Shown: positions 26,994-36,994, counted from the first letter of the stretch. The stretch is 64,000 nucleotides of DNA from CAZMNY01 sp964567745 (GCA_964567745.1 CAZMNY010000031.1:1-64000); one strand, 5' to 3'. The notes: generated from the letters alone by a model not told the origin. Program-made: numbers and translations.

Positions 26994-28394
26994 CTAGTAG
27001 GGAAGTATCGTCGATTCGAAAGCTTGCCGCGGGTCTTCCAGATTCAATCGCTTCATCTTCTTGTACAGCGTCGTGCGATTGATGCCAAGCATGTCGGCGG
27101 TCACGTTGCGATTCCAGTTGTTGGCCTGCAAGACCTCTAGAATGATTTGCCTCTCCGGGCCTTCGAGCGCTTCCTTGAGTGTTCGGCCGGTTGCTGGAGA
27201 CGCGACCGAGCGAGTTTCGGCGGTCAACAGGTGCGGCGGCAAGTCCTCTGTGAGAATTGCGTCACCCTTGCCTAGCAACACGGCTCGCTCAATCACGTTT
27301 TGGAGTTCGCGAACGTTGCCGGGCCACCGGTACGCCTGCAGCGCTTTGATCGCCTCATCGCTAAACCGTCCGACTTCTTTGCCAGCATCCTCACAAACCG
27401 ACTCGAGAAAACTTTGAGCCAGCAGGGGGATATCGGAGATGCGGTCGCACAGACTCGGCAGCTCGACGTTGATCACATTGACTCGATAGTAGAGATCTTG
27501 TCGAAAACTTCCGTCGGCAACCAGTTCCACCAGATTCTCGTTCGTCGCCAGCACGACTCGAGCGTCAACTCGGTGCGTTTCGCTTCCGCCGACTTGTTCG
27601 AATTCGAATTCTTGCAGCACACGCAGCAGTTTCACCTGCATCGCCGGAGACGCGGTGCCGATTTCGTCCAGGAAAATCGTTCCGTTGTTGGCCTGCATGA
27701 ATTTGCCGACTTTGTTGCCGATCGCGCCGGTAAAGGATCCCGCTACGTGGCCGAACAACTCGCTCTCGAGCAGGTTTTCCGGCAACGCACCGCACGCGAC
27801 TTCAATAAAAGGCTTGTCTCGTCGACTGCTTCGGCGGTGAATAGCGCGAGCGATCAGCGATTTACCCGTGCCGCTCTCGCCGGTGATCAACACGGTCGCT
27901 TTCGTGTCGGCGACGCTATCGATCATATCGAACACTTTGAGCATCCGATGATCGTTGCCGACAATGTTCTCCATGCCAAAGCGGAGATCCAGCTGCGCTT
28001 TGAGGTTTTGATTCTCTTCGATCACTCGACGCTGAGAAGTCGCTCGGCCGATGGCCAGTTCAAGCTCTTCATCGATTAACGGTTTCGTGAGTAAGTCGAA
28101 CGCGCCCTCGCGAAGGGCTTCGATTCCCGTGTCGACCGTTCCGTAACCGGTCAACAAAATGACGTCGAGCCCAGCGAAGTTCTCTCGACAATGCGCAAGC
28201 ACTTGGAAGCCGTCGCCATCCTGCAACCGCACATCGGAAATGACCAGATCGAACGTGGCCTGGCCGAGGCAGTCGATGGCTGTCGACACGCTGCTCGCTT
28301 CTTGAACCTCGTAGCCTTGGTCTCTCAACCAACTGGCCATCGAATCCAGCAAATGACGGTCGTCGTCCACCAGCAACAGCGATATCGGCTTCAT
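26994..28394 (-). CDS. Sigma-54-dependent response regulator, NtrC family
   Basis: 466 residues from ATG 28394. A receiver domain at 1-120 has the acidic pocket DDD at 10-12, phospho-acceptor D54 in VISDVRLQDG and KP at the end. The AAA+ domain follows: Walker A GESGTGKS, the sigma-54 contact loop as GSFTGA (the commoner form is GAFTGA), GTIFLDEIG Walker B and WPGNVRELQN. The C-terminus has a Fis-type helix-turn-helix (ADMLGINRTTLYKKMKRL). It would activate RpoN-dependent promoters after phosphorylation. No partner kinase is in the window, and its targets are unknown. Confidence 0.95.
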   Translation of the reverse strand: MKPISLLLVDDDRHLLDSMASWLRDQGYEVQEASSVSTAIDCLGQATFDLVISDVRLQDGDGFQVLAHCRENFAGLDVILLTGYGTVDTGIEALREGAFDLLTKPLIDEELELAIGRATSQRRVIEENQNLKAQLDLRFGMENIVGNDHRMLKVFDMIDSVADTKATVLITGESGTGKSLIARAIHRRSSRRDKPFIEVACGALPENLLESELFGHVAGSFTGAIGNKVGKFMQANNGTIFLDEIGTASPAMQVKLLRVLQEFEFEQVGGSETHRVDARVVLATNENLVELVADGSFRQDLYYRVNVINVELPSLCDRISDIPLLAQSFLESVCEDAGKEVGRFSDEAIKALQAYRWPGNVRELQNVIERAVLLGKGDAILTEDLPPHLLTAETRSVASPATGRTLKEALEGPERQIILEVLQANNWNRNVTADMLGINRTTLYKKMKRLNLEDPRQAFESTILPY

Positions 28395-28849
28395 GGCTCT
28401 ACCCGCTCGAACAGTCTTCACGCATTTCACAATCGAATTCACGACGCCCGGCTAAAGTTCGGGCGCCAGCGATTGCAGGTGTCGATGAATATCTACGTTA
28501 CGCCCACGGCATGGTCAAAAAAGCAACGGCGTTGTATTTGAGCGACCAGCGTGGCTGGGACATATTCGTAATGATCTTCTCGATTGTGCCGATTGAAGCA
28601 TCCGTTTCCTTGCGGAAATATCCTTATGGACTCCGTCTCGGAACGTCGTTACCATAGGGGCGTTGCCTATGCGGAATAGCCGGGTGGCCGCTAAGCCCCG
28701 ATGGCCAAGGACCGATTTTTTCGGCGGCTCCACATCGAGCCGGAAATTATCACCTGTCTCCACCCCCCCCCCCCTTACGGGCGACCTTTCATCGGCAACA
28801 GTTTGTTGCGTTTTCGCGAGCGGGCAACAACTCCTAGGTTTTCCTTTCA
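28395..28849. other. Divergent region between two response regulators
   Basis: 455 bp between the NtrC-type gene (minus) and the NarL-type gene (plus). It contains a run of 12 C (28763-28774). Several overlapping short frames look like chance. No consensus sigma-54 (GG-N10-GC) site could be assigned. Confidence 0.5.
28763..28774. repeat. Homopolymeric C12 tract
   Basis: Twelve consecutive C lie 75 bp upstream of the NarL-type regulator start. It is the longest homopolymer I noticed in the window and falls in the likely promoter/leader region. Confidence 0.9.
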
Positions 28850-29479
28850 ATGCCAATTAAGCTTCTTGTCGCGGACGACCATGAAGTGGTTCGTCTGGGC
28901 CTTCTTTGTTTGTTGCGCGATACTGAAATCGAAGTTGTGGCTGAAGCTGGTGACGGCCAGCAAGCAATCGACCAAACGCTGGCGACGAATCCCGACGCGG
29001 TTTTGCTCGACGTCCGCCTGCCAGGCATCGACGGTTTGGCCACGCTCGTCGAAATCCGCAAAGCGAGACCTCAGATTCCCGTTGTCATGATCTCCACCTA
29101 CGACAACCCCACCTATGTCGCTCGAAGCGTCGCGCTGGGTGCCGCGGATTATGTTGTCAAAGGCGATTCTCGCGAGGTCCTGGTCGAAGCGATTACCAAC
29201 GCCGCCCGTGGCGAACAGCCGGCTGACAAGAGTCTCTGGCAGCGCGTCCAAACGGCGATGGCCAAACGAATCGAGCGCACCGACGGCACCTCACTGACAA
29301 ATCGTGAATTCCAAGTCCTACGACACGTCGCGTTGGGACTGAGCAACCGAGAGATCGGCAGCTCACTGAAGATCAGTATCGAAACCGTCAAGGAACACGT
29401 TCAGAACGTGTTGCGAAAAATCGATGTCACGGATCGAACTCAAGCAGCCGTTTGGGCCGTACGTCAAAGTCTCATCTAA
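28850..29479 (+). CDS. NarL/FixJ-type response regulator
   Basis: 209 residues. The receiver domain has DD at 9-10, phospho-acceptor D54 (LLDVRLPG), the ISTY switch Thr and the conserved Lys in VVKGD. A LuxR-type HTH occupies about 145-205 (LTNREFQVLRHVALGLSNREIG, ISIETVKEHVQNVLRKI). This is the standard two-domain layout of NarL-family regulators, which bind DNA as phosphorylated dimers. The following small exported protein is 31 bp downstream and may be co-transcribed. The cognate kinase is not in the window. Confidence 0.95.
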   Translation: MPIKLLVADDHEVVRLGLLCLLRDTEIEVVAEAGDGQQAIDQTLATNPDAVLLDVRLPGIDGLATLVEIRKARPQIPVVMISTYDNPTYVARSVALGAADYVVKGDSREVLVEAITNAARGEQPADKSLWQRVQTAMAKRIERTDGTSLTNREFQVLRHVALGLSNREIGSSLKISIETVKEHVQNVLRKIDVTDRTQAAVWAVRQSLI

Positions 29480-29510
29480 AATTTCAACCCGTCCAACCTG
29501 AAGGCGCATT

Positions 29511-30149
29511 GTGAATAACAAGCACCGCTATTCGATTTCGCTGTCGCTGTTCTTCGCAATCGTCATGACGACCGCCTGTCTTCAAGCAGACGAGAGCGAC
29601 TCGAAAAAGAAAGCTGAGCCGAGTCGGCCTGCCTACCAGTTGGCGACGCCCAAGGGTTGGAAGACGGAACGCATCAGCCTGCCTCCCAGTTTTGCTCCCA
29701 ACATGACTTGGCAGGGGCACGAAGACATTCGTTTCGCACCGGGAATGTTCAAGCGGGATCAAGCCGATTTCTTCACCTACTTCGTTCTCTTCTGGGTCGA
29801 AGGCAAACCCGACTTTTCCGAAAAGCAGCTGACGAAGGAACTCATCGCCTACTATCAAGGCCTTTCGCAAGCCGTTATCAAAACTCGATCGCCCGGCACA
29901 AAAGTCGAGAAGGTAACCGCCACGTTTGAGCCGGCGGATCCCAAGGCCGACAAAAAGAAATGGCGCCGAGCTGAATTGAAGTGGACCGAGCCGTTCACGA
30001 CGGTTGCCTCTCAGAAGCTGCGGCTGCAACTCAAGACGGGCGTCGTCGGCGAGCGATCCTACGTGATCATGCTCGTCTCGCCATCCAAAGAGAAATCTGT
30101 CTGGAAGCCGCTGAAGGAATTGGCGGACGGCTTGAAATTCAGTAAGTAG
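29511..30149 (+). CDS. Small exported protein, unknown function
   Basis: 212 residues from a GTG start; MNNKHRYSISLSLFFAIVMTTACLQA is a Sec signal (a Cys is near the end, but the context is not a good lipobox). The mature part opens with a Lys/Glu-rich stretch, then YQLATPKGWKTERISLPPSFAP and a mixed alpha/beta region rich in Phe, Trp and Lys. No motif is recognised. The chain ends GLKFSK. It follows the NarL-type regulator closely. Confidence 0.7.
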   Translation: MNNKHRYSISLSLFFAIVMTTACLQADESDSKKKAEPSRPAYQLATPKGWKTERISLPPSFAPNMTWQGHEDIRFAPGMFKRDQADFFTYFVLFWVEGKPDFSEKQLTKELIAYYQGLSQAVIKTRSPGTKVEKVTATFEPADPKADKKKWRRAELKWTEPFTTVASQKLRLQLKTGVVGERSYVIMLVSPSKEKSVWKPLKELADGLKFSK

Positions 30150-30438
30150 CCGCCGCTCTGTGCGGTACCGCCTAACCCTCTCCCACGAACCCTAGGCGGG
30201 CGAATAGCAAGCCGGCACGCGCGGCAAAGGGGACGCGTTGGATAACGTGCTTGTTGTTTCGAGATGGTTTGTCGGTGAGAACGCGGAGAGCGTGAGACGT
30301 GTGCAGGCAAGCTGATTCGTTTAACCCGTCGCCGCAGGCAAGGCTGAGACTAGAAATTTACGAGTGATCTCGTCCAAGGCGGCATCGGCCGAATCTAGTC
30401 TTGGCTGGAGATTCCCAGTCACGAACAAATAACTCGCT
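30150..30438. other. Convergent intergenic region with dispersed repeat
   Basis: 289 bp with no gene; contains copy B of the 36-bp repeat at 30311-30346. No strong terminator was seen. Confidence 0.45.
30311..30346. repeat. 36-bp dispersed repeat, copy B
   Basis: Matches 15182-15217 at 34 of 36 bases in the same orientation. In both places it lies between genes. Confidence 0.85.
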
Positions 30439-31875
30439 CTACGCGATCAACGGCCGAATGATCTGAGCATCGTGGACGCTCGTCAATCGATCCTCGAGAC
30501 CATTGCGGTCGAAGACGAGGCGTTTGTCGTCGAGGCCGAGCAAATGCAGGATCGTCGCGTGCAGGTCCGCAACGGGCGTTTTGTTTTCGGTCGCGTAGTA
30601 GCCGAATTCATCGGTCGCACCGTAGGCTTGTCCGCCACGAATTCCGCCGCCGGCAAGCCAGACGCTAAACCCTTGCTTGTGATGGTCTCGACCGGCACCG
30701 CCTTGACTGACCGGCGTTCGCCCGAATTCGCCGCCCCAGAAGACCAAAGTCGAATCGAGCAGGCCGCGTTGCTTGAGGTCTTTCAGCAACGCCGCAGTGG
30801 GCTGATCGGTTTCCAAACAACACGTTTTCGTCTTGGCTGCGTTGTCGGCATGGGTGTCCCACATCTGACTGCGGATGAAGATCTGCACGTAGCGCACGCC
30901 GCGCTCGACAAGCCGCCGCGCCATCAGGCATCGTCGGCCATAGCTCGCCGTCTTGGGGTTATTGAGGCCGTATAGATCTTGAGTCGCCTTGGTTTCGGCC
31001 GATACATCCAGCGCCTCAGCGGCCGAAATCTGCATGCGACCAGCCAATTCGTAACTGGCAATGCGAGCTTCCAACTGCTCGTTGAGTGCGGGGTTCTGCG
31101 ATTGGTGGCGCGAGTTGATTTTGCGAAGCATCTCGAATCGCAACGATTGAAGCTCGTTGGATACTCCCTTCGGAGGCTTCAAATGAAGAACTGGCGAACC
31201 GGTGTGGCGGAAGTGGACGCCTTGATATCGAGGCGGGAGAAATCCCGACGACCAGTTACGCGATCGATCGACGGGCAACTGGCCGTCATTCCTGAGAACG
31301 ACATACGCCGGAAGCTCTTTGTTCTCCGATCCCAGTGCGTAGTTGACCCAGGCGCCGATCGTGGGACGGCCGGAAACTGTTCGGCCGGTGTGCATGTGCC
31401 AAAGAGCTTGTTCATGATTATTGTGTTCGGAAAACATGGAGCGGATAACGGCGATGTCGTCGGCGCACTGCGAAGTATGCGGAAGTATTTCGGAGTACTC
31501 AACGCCGCATTCGCCAGACGCATGAAACTTGTACGGCGACCCCATCAATCCGCCGTGCTTTGTGATCTTGACCAAATCCTGAAACGACTTTGGCATCGGC
31601 TTGCCATCGTGCTGATTCAACACGGGCTTCGGGTCGAGCAGGTCCATGTGACTTGGCCCGCCGTGCTGAAAGAGCTGAATCACGGCGGTCGCCTTCGGCT
31701 CGAAATGCGGCCGTTGCGCCGATGTCTCGTTCGCCTGCTCACGCGCCACAAGGGCGTCATCACTAAGCAGCGACGCGAGCGCCATCCCGGAGAATCCTGC
31801 GCCAATTCGGGAAAACGCCTCGCGCCGGCTGAGCAAGTTGGCGAATTTTCGGCGGTCCAGCCTGTGGCAGTCCAT
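30439..31875 (-). CDS. DUF1501 family protein, Tat-exported
   Basis: 478 residues from ATG 31875. The N-terminus has a twin-arginine motif (SRREAFSRIGAGFSG). The body shows the sulfatase-like DUF1501 fold: FQHGGPSHMDLLDPKP near the start, SMFSEHNNHEQALWHMHTG, WDTHADN, and the late WGGEFGRTP and GRDHHKQGFSVWLAGGG. DUF1501 genes are almost always paired with DUF1549/DUF1553 cytochrome-like genes in planctomycetes, as here, and the function of the pair is unproven. Its start lies 22 bp after the reconstructed end of the upstream partner. Confidence 0.93.
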   Translation of the reverse strand: MDCHRLDRRKFANLLSRREAFSRIGAGFSGMALASLLSDDALVAREQANETSAQRPHFEPKATAVIQLFQHGGPSHMDLLDPKPVLNQHDGKPMPKSFQDLVKITKHGGLMGSPYKFHASGECGVEYSEILPHTSQCADDIAVIRSMFSEHNNHEQALWHMHTGRTVSGRPTIGAWVNYALGSENKELPAYVVLRNDGQLPVDRSRNWSSGFLPPRYQGVHFRHTGSPVLHLKPPKGVSNELQSLRFEMLRKINSRHQSQNPALNEQLEARIASYELAGRMQISAAEALDVSAETKATQDLYGLNNPKTASYGRRCLMARRLVERGVRYVQIFIRSQMWDTHADNAAKTKTCCLETDQPTAALLKDLKQRGLLDSTLVFWGGEFGRTPVSQGGAGRDHHKQGFSVWLAGGGIRGGQAYGATDEFGYYATENKTPVADLHATILHLLGLDDKRLVFDRNGLEDRLTSVHDAQIIRPLIA

Positions 31876-31897
31876 GACGAATGGCTCCAACTCGAAA

Positions 31898-34559
31898 TTA
31901 ATGAACGTAGAGAAACTCGTTGCTGTTGAGCACGACAAGAGCCACTTGAGTCCACGACGCGAGACTCCATGGCGCGAGCATCTTTCGCGGACTTGGCCTT
32001 CGGCGACTTGGCCTTCTGTGGCGCACCGGCCACAGCCGACAATTCGGAGACGGCGTTCAAGAATTCTGCATACTCGCGACGTTCGACTTCGGTGGGCGTG
32101 CGCGCATAGGCGAGCTGGAACAGGGCGATCAGACGTTGGGCGTCGTCGCTCGGATCAGCCTTGATGATGCGATCCGCGAGAGCCCTTGCGGTCACCGCAG
32201 TGAACTCACTGTTGAGCATCGACAGCGCTTGCGTGACCACAATCGACTCCGTGCGCTGCGTACAGTTGGTCTCCATCGTTGGCGTATCGAACAACTCGAG
32301 CAGCGTCACAGGTTGGCTGCGGCGAACAATCAAGTAAACGCTCCGGCGATTGCCCTCCGGCGTATTAGCGACGATGACCAAGCCTTTGCTACTGCGCGAA
32401 ACTGGCGTCGGTTTTCCATACATCTTCAAGTTGAGCTTCCCGGTGACGGACAGCATCGCGTCGCGAATCGCCTCGCCCTCGATTCTTCGCGGAGGCCAGA
32501 AGCCGAGCAGTTTGTTGCTCGGATCAATCGTCTGAAGCTTCGTGTTCGGCTGCGATGACTGGCGAAACGCGGACGAGTTCAGAATGAGGCGGTGCAAGGC
32601 TTTATGGCGCCACCCCTTGTCCATGAATTCAGTCGCCAGCCAATCGAGCAATTCCGGGTGAGACGGACGAGCACCGATGGAACCGAAATTGTCGAGCGTG
32701 CTGACGATGCCGTTGCTGAAGTACTGGGCCCAGACTCGGTTGACTTGCACGCGTGCGGTGAGCGGATTCTTCGAGTCGGTTAGCCAGCGAGCCAGAGCCA
32801 GTCGTCGGCCGGATGTGCGGTATCCGGGCCGAATCTCGAGTTGAAATCCCGCTGGGGTGAGTGCCTTGGGCAATTGAGGTTGGACGATCACGCCCGGCGT
32901 ACGATAGTCGCCTCGCTTGAGCAGGCGCGTCGGTTTTGGCTCGCCGCTCAAATCGTAGAGGCCGCGAATCTGCACAATCGTCTCTTTCAATGCGGTCTCA
33001 GATGCGATGGCCGTGTTGTGCTTCGCCATTCGTCGAGCAAACTCGGGAAAGCGAATCGATAACTCGGCAGTCGACACGTTTACGTTGGCGACTCCGTTGT
33101 CGCTGATCAGCTTCTTCTGTTCCGCGTTTCTCTTTTTAGGCTCGACGCGAATGGCCGCTTTGAGCTTCTTCAGTAAGGCCGCGTCGCTAATTTTTGCCAT
33201 GTCGACTCGGAATGCTTTTTCTTGAAACCGCGTCGTGGCCTCGGCGATGCCGGCTTGCAATTGTTTGATTCTGGCGTCGGCCTGTTGATTGTTCTTCTTG
33301 ATCCGCGCGGCTTCTTGATCGGTCGCCATCGGTAGATTTCGATGCGGCGACACGATCCATTGCTGGGCCGCCATCGCGGGATCAAAGAACGCCCAAAGCT
33401 GGTAGTAGTCGCGTTGAGTGAACGGATCCATTTTGTGTTCGTGGCAACGAGCACATTGCAGTGTGAGCCCAAGCACGCCCGTACTGAATACCTGCACCGT
33501 ATCGGCGATGACTTGATGCACCTCTGGTGGCTCGATGTAGCCCGGATAGGTCGGGTCGGGCGAGGTTCTCATGAAGCCGGTTGCGACAAGGTTGTCAATC
33601 GTTTCCGGCGTGAGCTCGTCGGCTTGCCGCCAGTCGTTCAGTTCGTCGCCCGCGATCTGTTCGAGTAGAAAACGGTCGTATGGTTTGTCGTCGTTGAACG
33701 ATCGAAGCACGTAGTCTCGGTAACGCCAAGCCTCATTCCGCAGCCGATCGGCTTCGAGATATCCATCGGAATCGGCGTAGCCGGCGATGTCGAGCCAATG
33801 ACGGCCCCACCGCTCGCCATAGCGTGGCGAGTCGAGTAGTTCATCGACCAATTGGGCGTATGCATTCGGACTCGAATCTGCGAGAAACTTCTCGACTTGT
33901 TCCCTGGTTGGCGGCAACCCATGCAGTGCGAACGTCAGGCGCCGAATCAAGGTCGTCTTGTCGGCCGCCGGCATGAAAGTCGCGCCGTGAGTCTCCAATT
34001 TCGCCAACAGGAATGCGTCGATTGGAGTGCGGACCAGATCGGTTCGTTTGACGGCGGGGATCACCGGCCGTTGCGGCGGCTTGAACGCCCAAAAACTTCT
34101 AGCTCGACTTGCAAGTTCGTCGTGAGACTCCGCCAACGGCAACTCTTCCAATCCTTTCAGCTTCGCACCATCGGTCACCCAGCGACGAATCGTTTCAATC
34201 TCTTGGGACGTCAGTTGCGGCGACGTCTCGGGCGGCATTTCCTTCTCCGCGATCATTCCCAGCAGGAGACTGTCTTTCGGCTGTTTGAGATCGAGAGCCG
34301 GACCGCTGTCGCCGCCCTCAAGCATCGTGAAACGTCGACGTAGGTCGAGTCCGCCTTTACGAGACGACTTGCCATGGCACTTCAGGCATCGCGACTGCAA
34401 AATCGGCGCAATGTGCTCTTCAAAACTCAGCTTCGAATGGGAACTCGCCTTCCCGGGCTCGCTTTGGTCATCGGATAGGACAACTGCGGCGAGAAGTGAC
34501 CATGCCATCAATGTGACGGCCGCGAGTCGAATGTCTATTGATGCATTCTTAACCGACAT
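31898..34559 (-). CDS. Planctomycete cytochrome-c/DUF1549/DUF1553 protein with probable 3' frameshift
   Basis: About 890 residues. A Sec signal starts at ATG 34559 (ATG 34598 is also possible). The first domain has the heme motif CLKCH (planctomycete cytochrome C domain), then DUF1549 with GRHWLDIAGYADSDG and a second CxxCH (CARCH), and DUF1553 with RVQVNRVWAQYFSNG and NFGSIGARPSHPELLDWLA. As printed, the frame runs on to 31680, giving a nonsense tail that overlaps the DUF1501 gene by 196 bp. In the next frame the sequence reads PWSLASWTQVALVVLNSNEF then LYVH and stops at 31898, the usual ending of this family. The span is one base more than a multiple of three, so one extra (or two missing) bases probably lie near 31940-32050: either a real mutation or an assembly error. 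Confidence 0.85.
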
Positions 34560-35094
34560 TGGCTTTGCCTGAGTTGCTGTTAATCGAGACGAATTCATTG
34601 CCTTCGCCCGCTCGACCGGCATCGTAAAAGGAACCGACTTGGCCGGGTGCAATTCTAACACAATCGGCGCGCGCGGATGCCAGGAACATGAAATGGAACG
34701 CGGACTGCGCATTCAAAACCCAAGGGATTAGGCGAGCATGTTCAAGGCTGCAGAAGGATCCAGTCGCCGACGCGGAAACGAGACAAAGTCGAAGGGCCGT
34801 CGCGACGCGGCTCGGGGCCGAGCAGCACCGATGGCGGAATTGGCTGTAACGTTGGCCAAACTGATCGCCATCATTGGCAGGCGAGTGGCCGATTCAGGCC
34901 GGTTGAATCAAGAGTCGCAGGAAGAACGGGCGATCGGGATCGTTCGGCACGAGGGCGACGTGCAGCGAGCCGCGACTTGCCGGGGAAAGCTGGATAGACG
35001 ATGCTAGAAGGGAGACGACTGTCCGCATTTCGTTTCCAGAGCCTGGCCCGAGGAACCAACGACCCACTTGCGGTTACACCGCAAAGCGGAACCA
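34560..35094. other. Divergent intergenic region
   Basis: 535 bp between the cytochrome-type gene (minus) and the leucine-rich-repeat gene (plus). It probably holds both promoters. A basic 89-codon frame at 34738-35007 has no signal or domain and is not called. Confidence 0.5.
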
Positions 35095-35886
35095 ATGACC
35101 AAGCACCCAGAAACTCAGCCAGCTGCGAATTGGGAATCGGACGGCCAACCGGCGGTCGACGAAACGCCTCAGGCGGCCGACGTCGACAACGGCAAAACCG
35201 ACGCGAATGCGGAAGCAAAATCGGCTTCCATCGCCCCGTCAGCGTTTCGGTATTCGATTCGAACTCTTATCGTGGTCATGCTCGTCGCCGCCGGCTTTGC
35301 GGCTTGGTACGGGATTAGGCGTCAAGAGACCCAGCGTCAACTCGACATCGTTCGACCTCTCAAGAAAATGGGTGCCGTGTCGACGCTGTGGGAAGGTGAC
35401 GTTGTCACTGTCACGTTCCGAGGATCGCCCTCGCAACCGTTCAACCCCGCCGCGATTAAGCCCTTGTCGCAGTTGCCGAAACTGACGCGCGTGGTGCTGA
35501 TCGAAACGGCGTGCGATGCCGAAGCGATTCGATACTTGGCCGAGCTCAAATCGCTTGAAGTCCTTCTGATCATGAGTGCGAACTTAAAAGACGCTGACTT
35601 GTCGCCGCTTACCAAACTTGAGAATCTAAATACCTTGTGGCTGACCAATTCGAATCTTGCGGACGAGTCGCTCGATCCGCTCGGCAAAATGCGCAACCTC
35701 CGCGTACTGAACCTGAACGACAATCAGTTGAGCGACAATGGATTGATGCGACTGGCCGAACTGATTGAATTGGAGCAGCTTTACCTGAGTAACTGCGGCA
35801 TAACCGACAACGGAGTCAACTTGGTCAAGCAGACTCTCTTACACGTTAAGATCAAACGCGAGCCTTTTGCGGCCGATCGTCAGTAG
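35095..35886 (+). CDS. Single-pass membrane protein with leucine-rich repeats
   Basis: 263 residues from ATG 35095. About 55 polar N-terminal residues precede one membrane helix (FRYSIRTLIVVMLVAAGFAAWYG cut here to its core IRTLIVVMLVAAG), a leader type frequent in planctomycete membrane proteins. From about residue 130 on there are four or five leucine-rich repeats (LTKLENLNTLWLTNSNL, MRNLRVLNLNDNQL, LIELEQLYLSNCGI). Leucine-rich repeats usually bind proteins. The CPBP protease gene starts 52 bp downstream, so the two may be an operon. Confidence 0.85.
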   Translation: MTKHPETQPAANWESDGQPAVDETPQAADVDNGKTDANAEAKSASIAPSAFRYSIRTLIVVMLVAAGFAAWYGIRRQETQRQLDIVRPLKKMGAVSTLWEGDVVTVTFRGSPSQPFNPAAIKPLSQLPKLTRVVLIETACDAEAIRYLAELKSLEVLLIMSANLKDADLSPLTKLENLNTLWLTNSNLADESLDPLGKMRNLRVLNLNDNQLSDNGLMRLAELIELEQLYLSNCGITDNGVNLVKQTLLHVKIKREPFAADRQ

Positions 35887-35938
35887 AGACTGCCTGACTC
35901 CCGCAGCGAGATTTAACGAAGAACGCGATCGACAATCA

Positions 35939-36994
35939 ATGGATCCTTCACAACCGTATCAGCCATTGGCGACTGCTCCGGCGTCCAATTTCAAACCGAT
36001 GGTTCGCATATGGCGCCCGGTTCGAGTTTGGCCGGTCTACGCCGCGTTGGCTGCGGCGTTTTTCGTCGGCACGGTTGTGCAAGGCATCGCGCTAGTTCCA
36101 ATGATGCTGGTGCTGTCCAACTCGGGCAAGAACACTCAGCAGCTCGCCAATGAGCTAATGCAATTCGCGCTTTCGCCAATGGGGCTGATGGTGCTTTCCG
36201 TGCCGATGCAGCTTTCGATGCTCGCTTCGGGAATTGTTCCCGCTAAGCTGCTCGATGGAACGATCTCCAAGTCGATTGGCTTAGGAGCTCCGAAGGCACC
36301 CGTCGCAGCCTATCCCGTACTTGTACTCAGTTCGCTGTTGCCAGCGTTCGCTGGAGTCGCGCTTGCCTCGGTGGTGCTAGGCGTCGCCGGTGTCGATATG
36401 TCGGACAGCCCGCTCGTGACCGGGATGACAAGGAGCTTCGCTGGCCCGTTTACGCTTTTTATCGCCTTGGTTCCGGGCATTTGCGAAGAGGTGTTCTTTC
36501 GCGGCTTTGCCCAACGGCGACTCACCAGAAGATACGGGCCGCGAACTGCGATTCTCCACACAACGCTGCTGTTCGCGATCGTCCACATGGCGCCGGTTCA
36601 AGTCATTTTCGTGATCCCGATAGGACTCTGGCTGGGCTACGTAGCGTGGCGAACGGATTCGATCTGGCTAACAATCTTGGGGCACGCCACGATTAACTCG
36701 TGCTGGTACATTTGGGCAATGCTCTCCAAGAACGCAGCGGAGGGCGTTATCCCGAACGCATTAACCATCGGCCTGTTTTGTGTTGCTTGCGTTAGCTTCG
36801 CAGTTGCGCTGGTTGTCTTGCGGCGACTCCCGCCAGGCGCCGGCGTCGAGAGACCCACTGTGTTTGAGCCGCAAACGCCTGTCATTGACGCCGAAGGCAT
36901 CGACTTCCTGCCTGTCGGCATCGAGTTTATTGAAACGAGCCGTCCGTCGACGGAACCCATTTTGGCGATTTTGGATGAACCGCGTGAAGATTAA
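35939..36994 (+). CDS. CPBP-family intramembrane metalloprotease
   Basis: 351 residues from ATG 35939, with about eight hydrophobic segments. The CAAX/bacteriocin-processing protease motifs are all present: EEVFFRGFAQRRL (EExxxR), FAIVHMAPVQ (FxxxH) and GHATINSCW (HxxxN). These proteases cleave substrates within the membrane; bacterial members can process or confer immunity to peptides, but no peptide substrate gene is evident nearby. The ~60-residue acidic C-terminal tail is cytoplasmic or extracellular depending on topology. Confidence 0.92.
   Translation: MDPSQPYQPLATAPASNFKPMVRIWRPVRVWPVYAALAAAFFVGTVVQGIALVPMMLVLSNSGKNTQQLANELMQFALSPMGLMVLSVPMQLSMLASGIVPAKLLDGTISKSIGLGAPKAPVAAYPVLVLSSLLPAFAGVALASVVLGVAGVDMSDSPLVTGMTRSFAGPFTLFIALVPGICEEVFFRGFAQRRLTRRYGPRTAILHTTLLFAIVHMAPVQVIFVIPIGLWLGYVAWRTDSIWLTILGHATINSCWYIWAMLSKNAAEGVIPNALTIGLFCVACVSFAVALVVLRRLPPGAGVERPTVFEPQTPVIDAEGIDFLPVGIEFIETSRPSTEPILAILDEPRED

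Noticed and set aside
31680..31897. C-terminal tail of the cytochrome/DUF1553 frame as printed
   Set aside because: It reads the DUF1501 coding sequence in the wrong frame; the family-typical ending is in the next frame and stops at 31898.
30979..31929. 316-codon plus-strand frame opposite the DUF1501 gene
   Set aside because: Antisense shadow; rich in Arg and His with no conserved pattern.
34738..35007. 89-codon frame in the intergenic region before the leucine-rich-repeat gene
   Set aside because: Very basic, no ribosome-binding site or domain, and overlapped by an equally poor frame on the other strand.
35939..36994. CPBP protease as part of a bacteriocin maturation or immunity system
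   Set aside because: No small peptide gene, leader or export ABC transporter is adjacent; the neighbours are a leucine-rich-repeat protein and a propeller protein.
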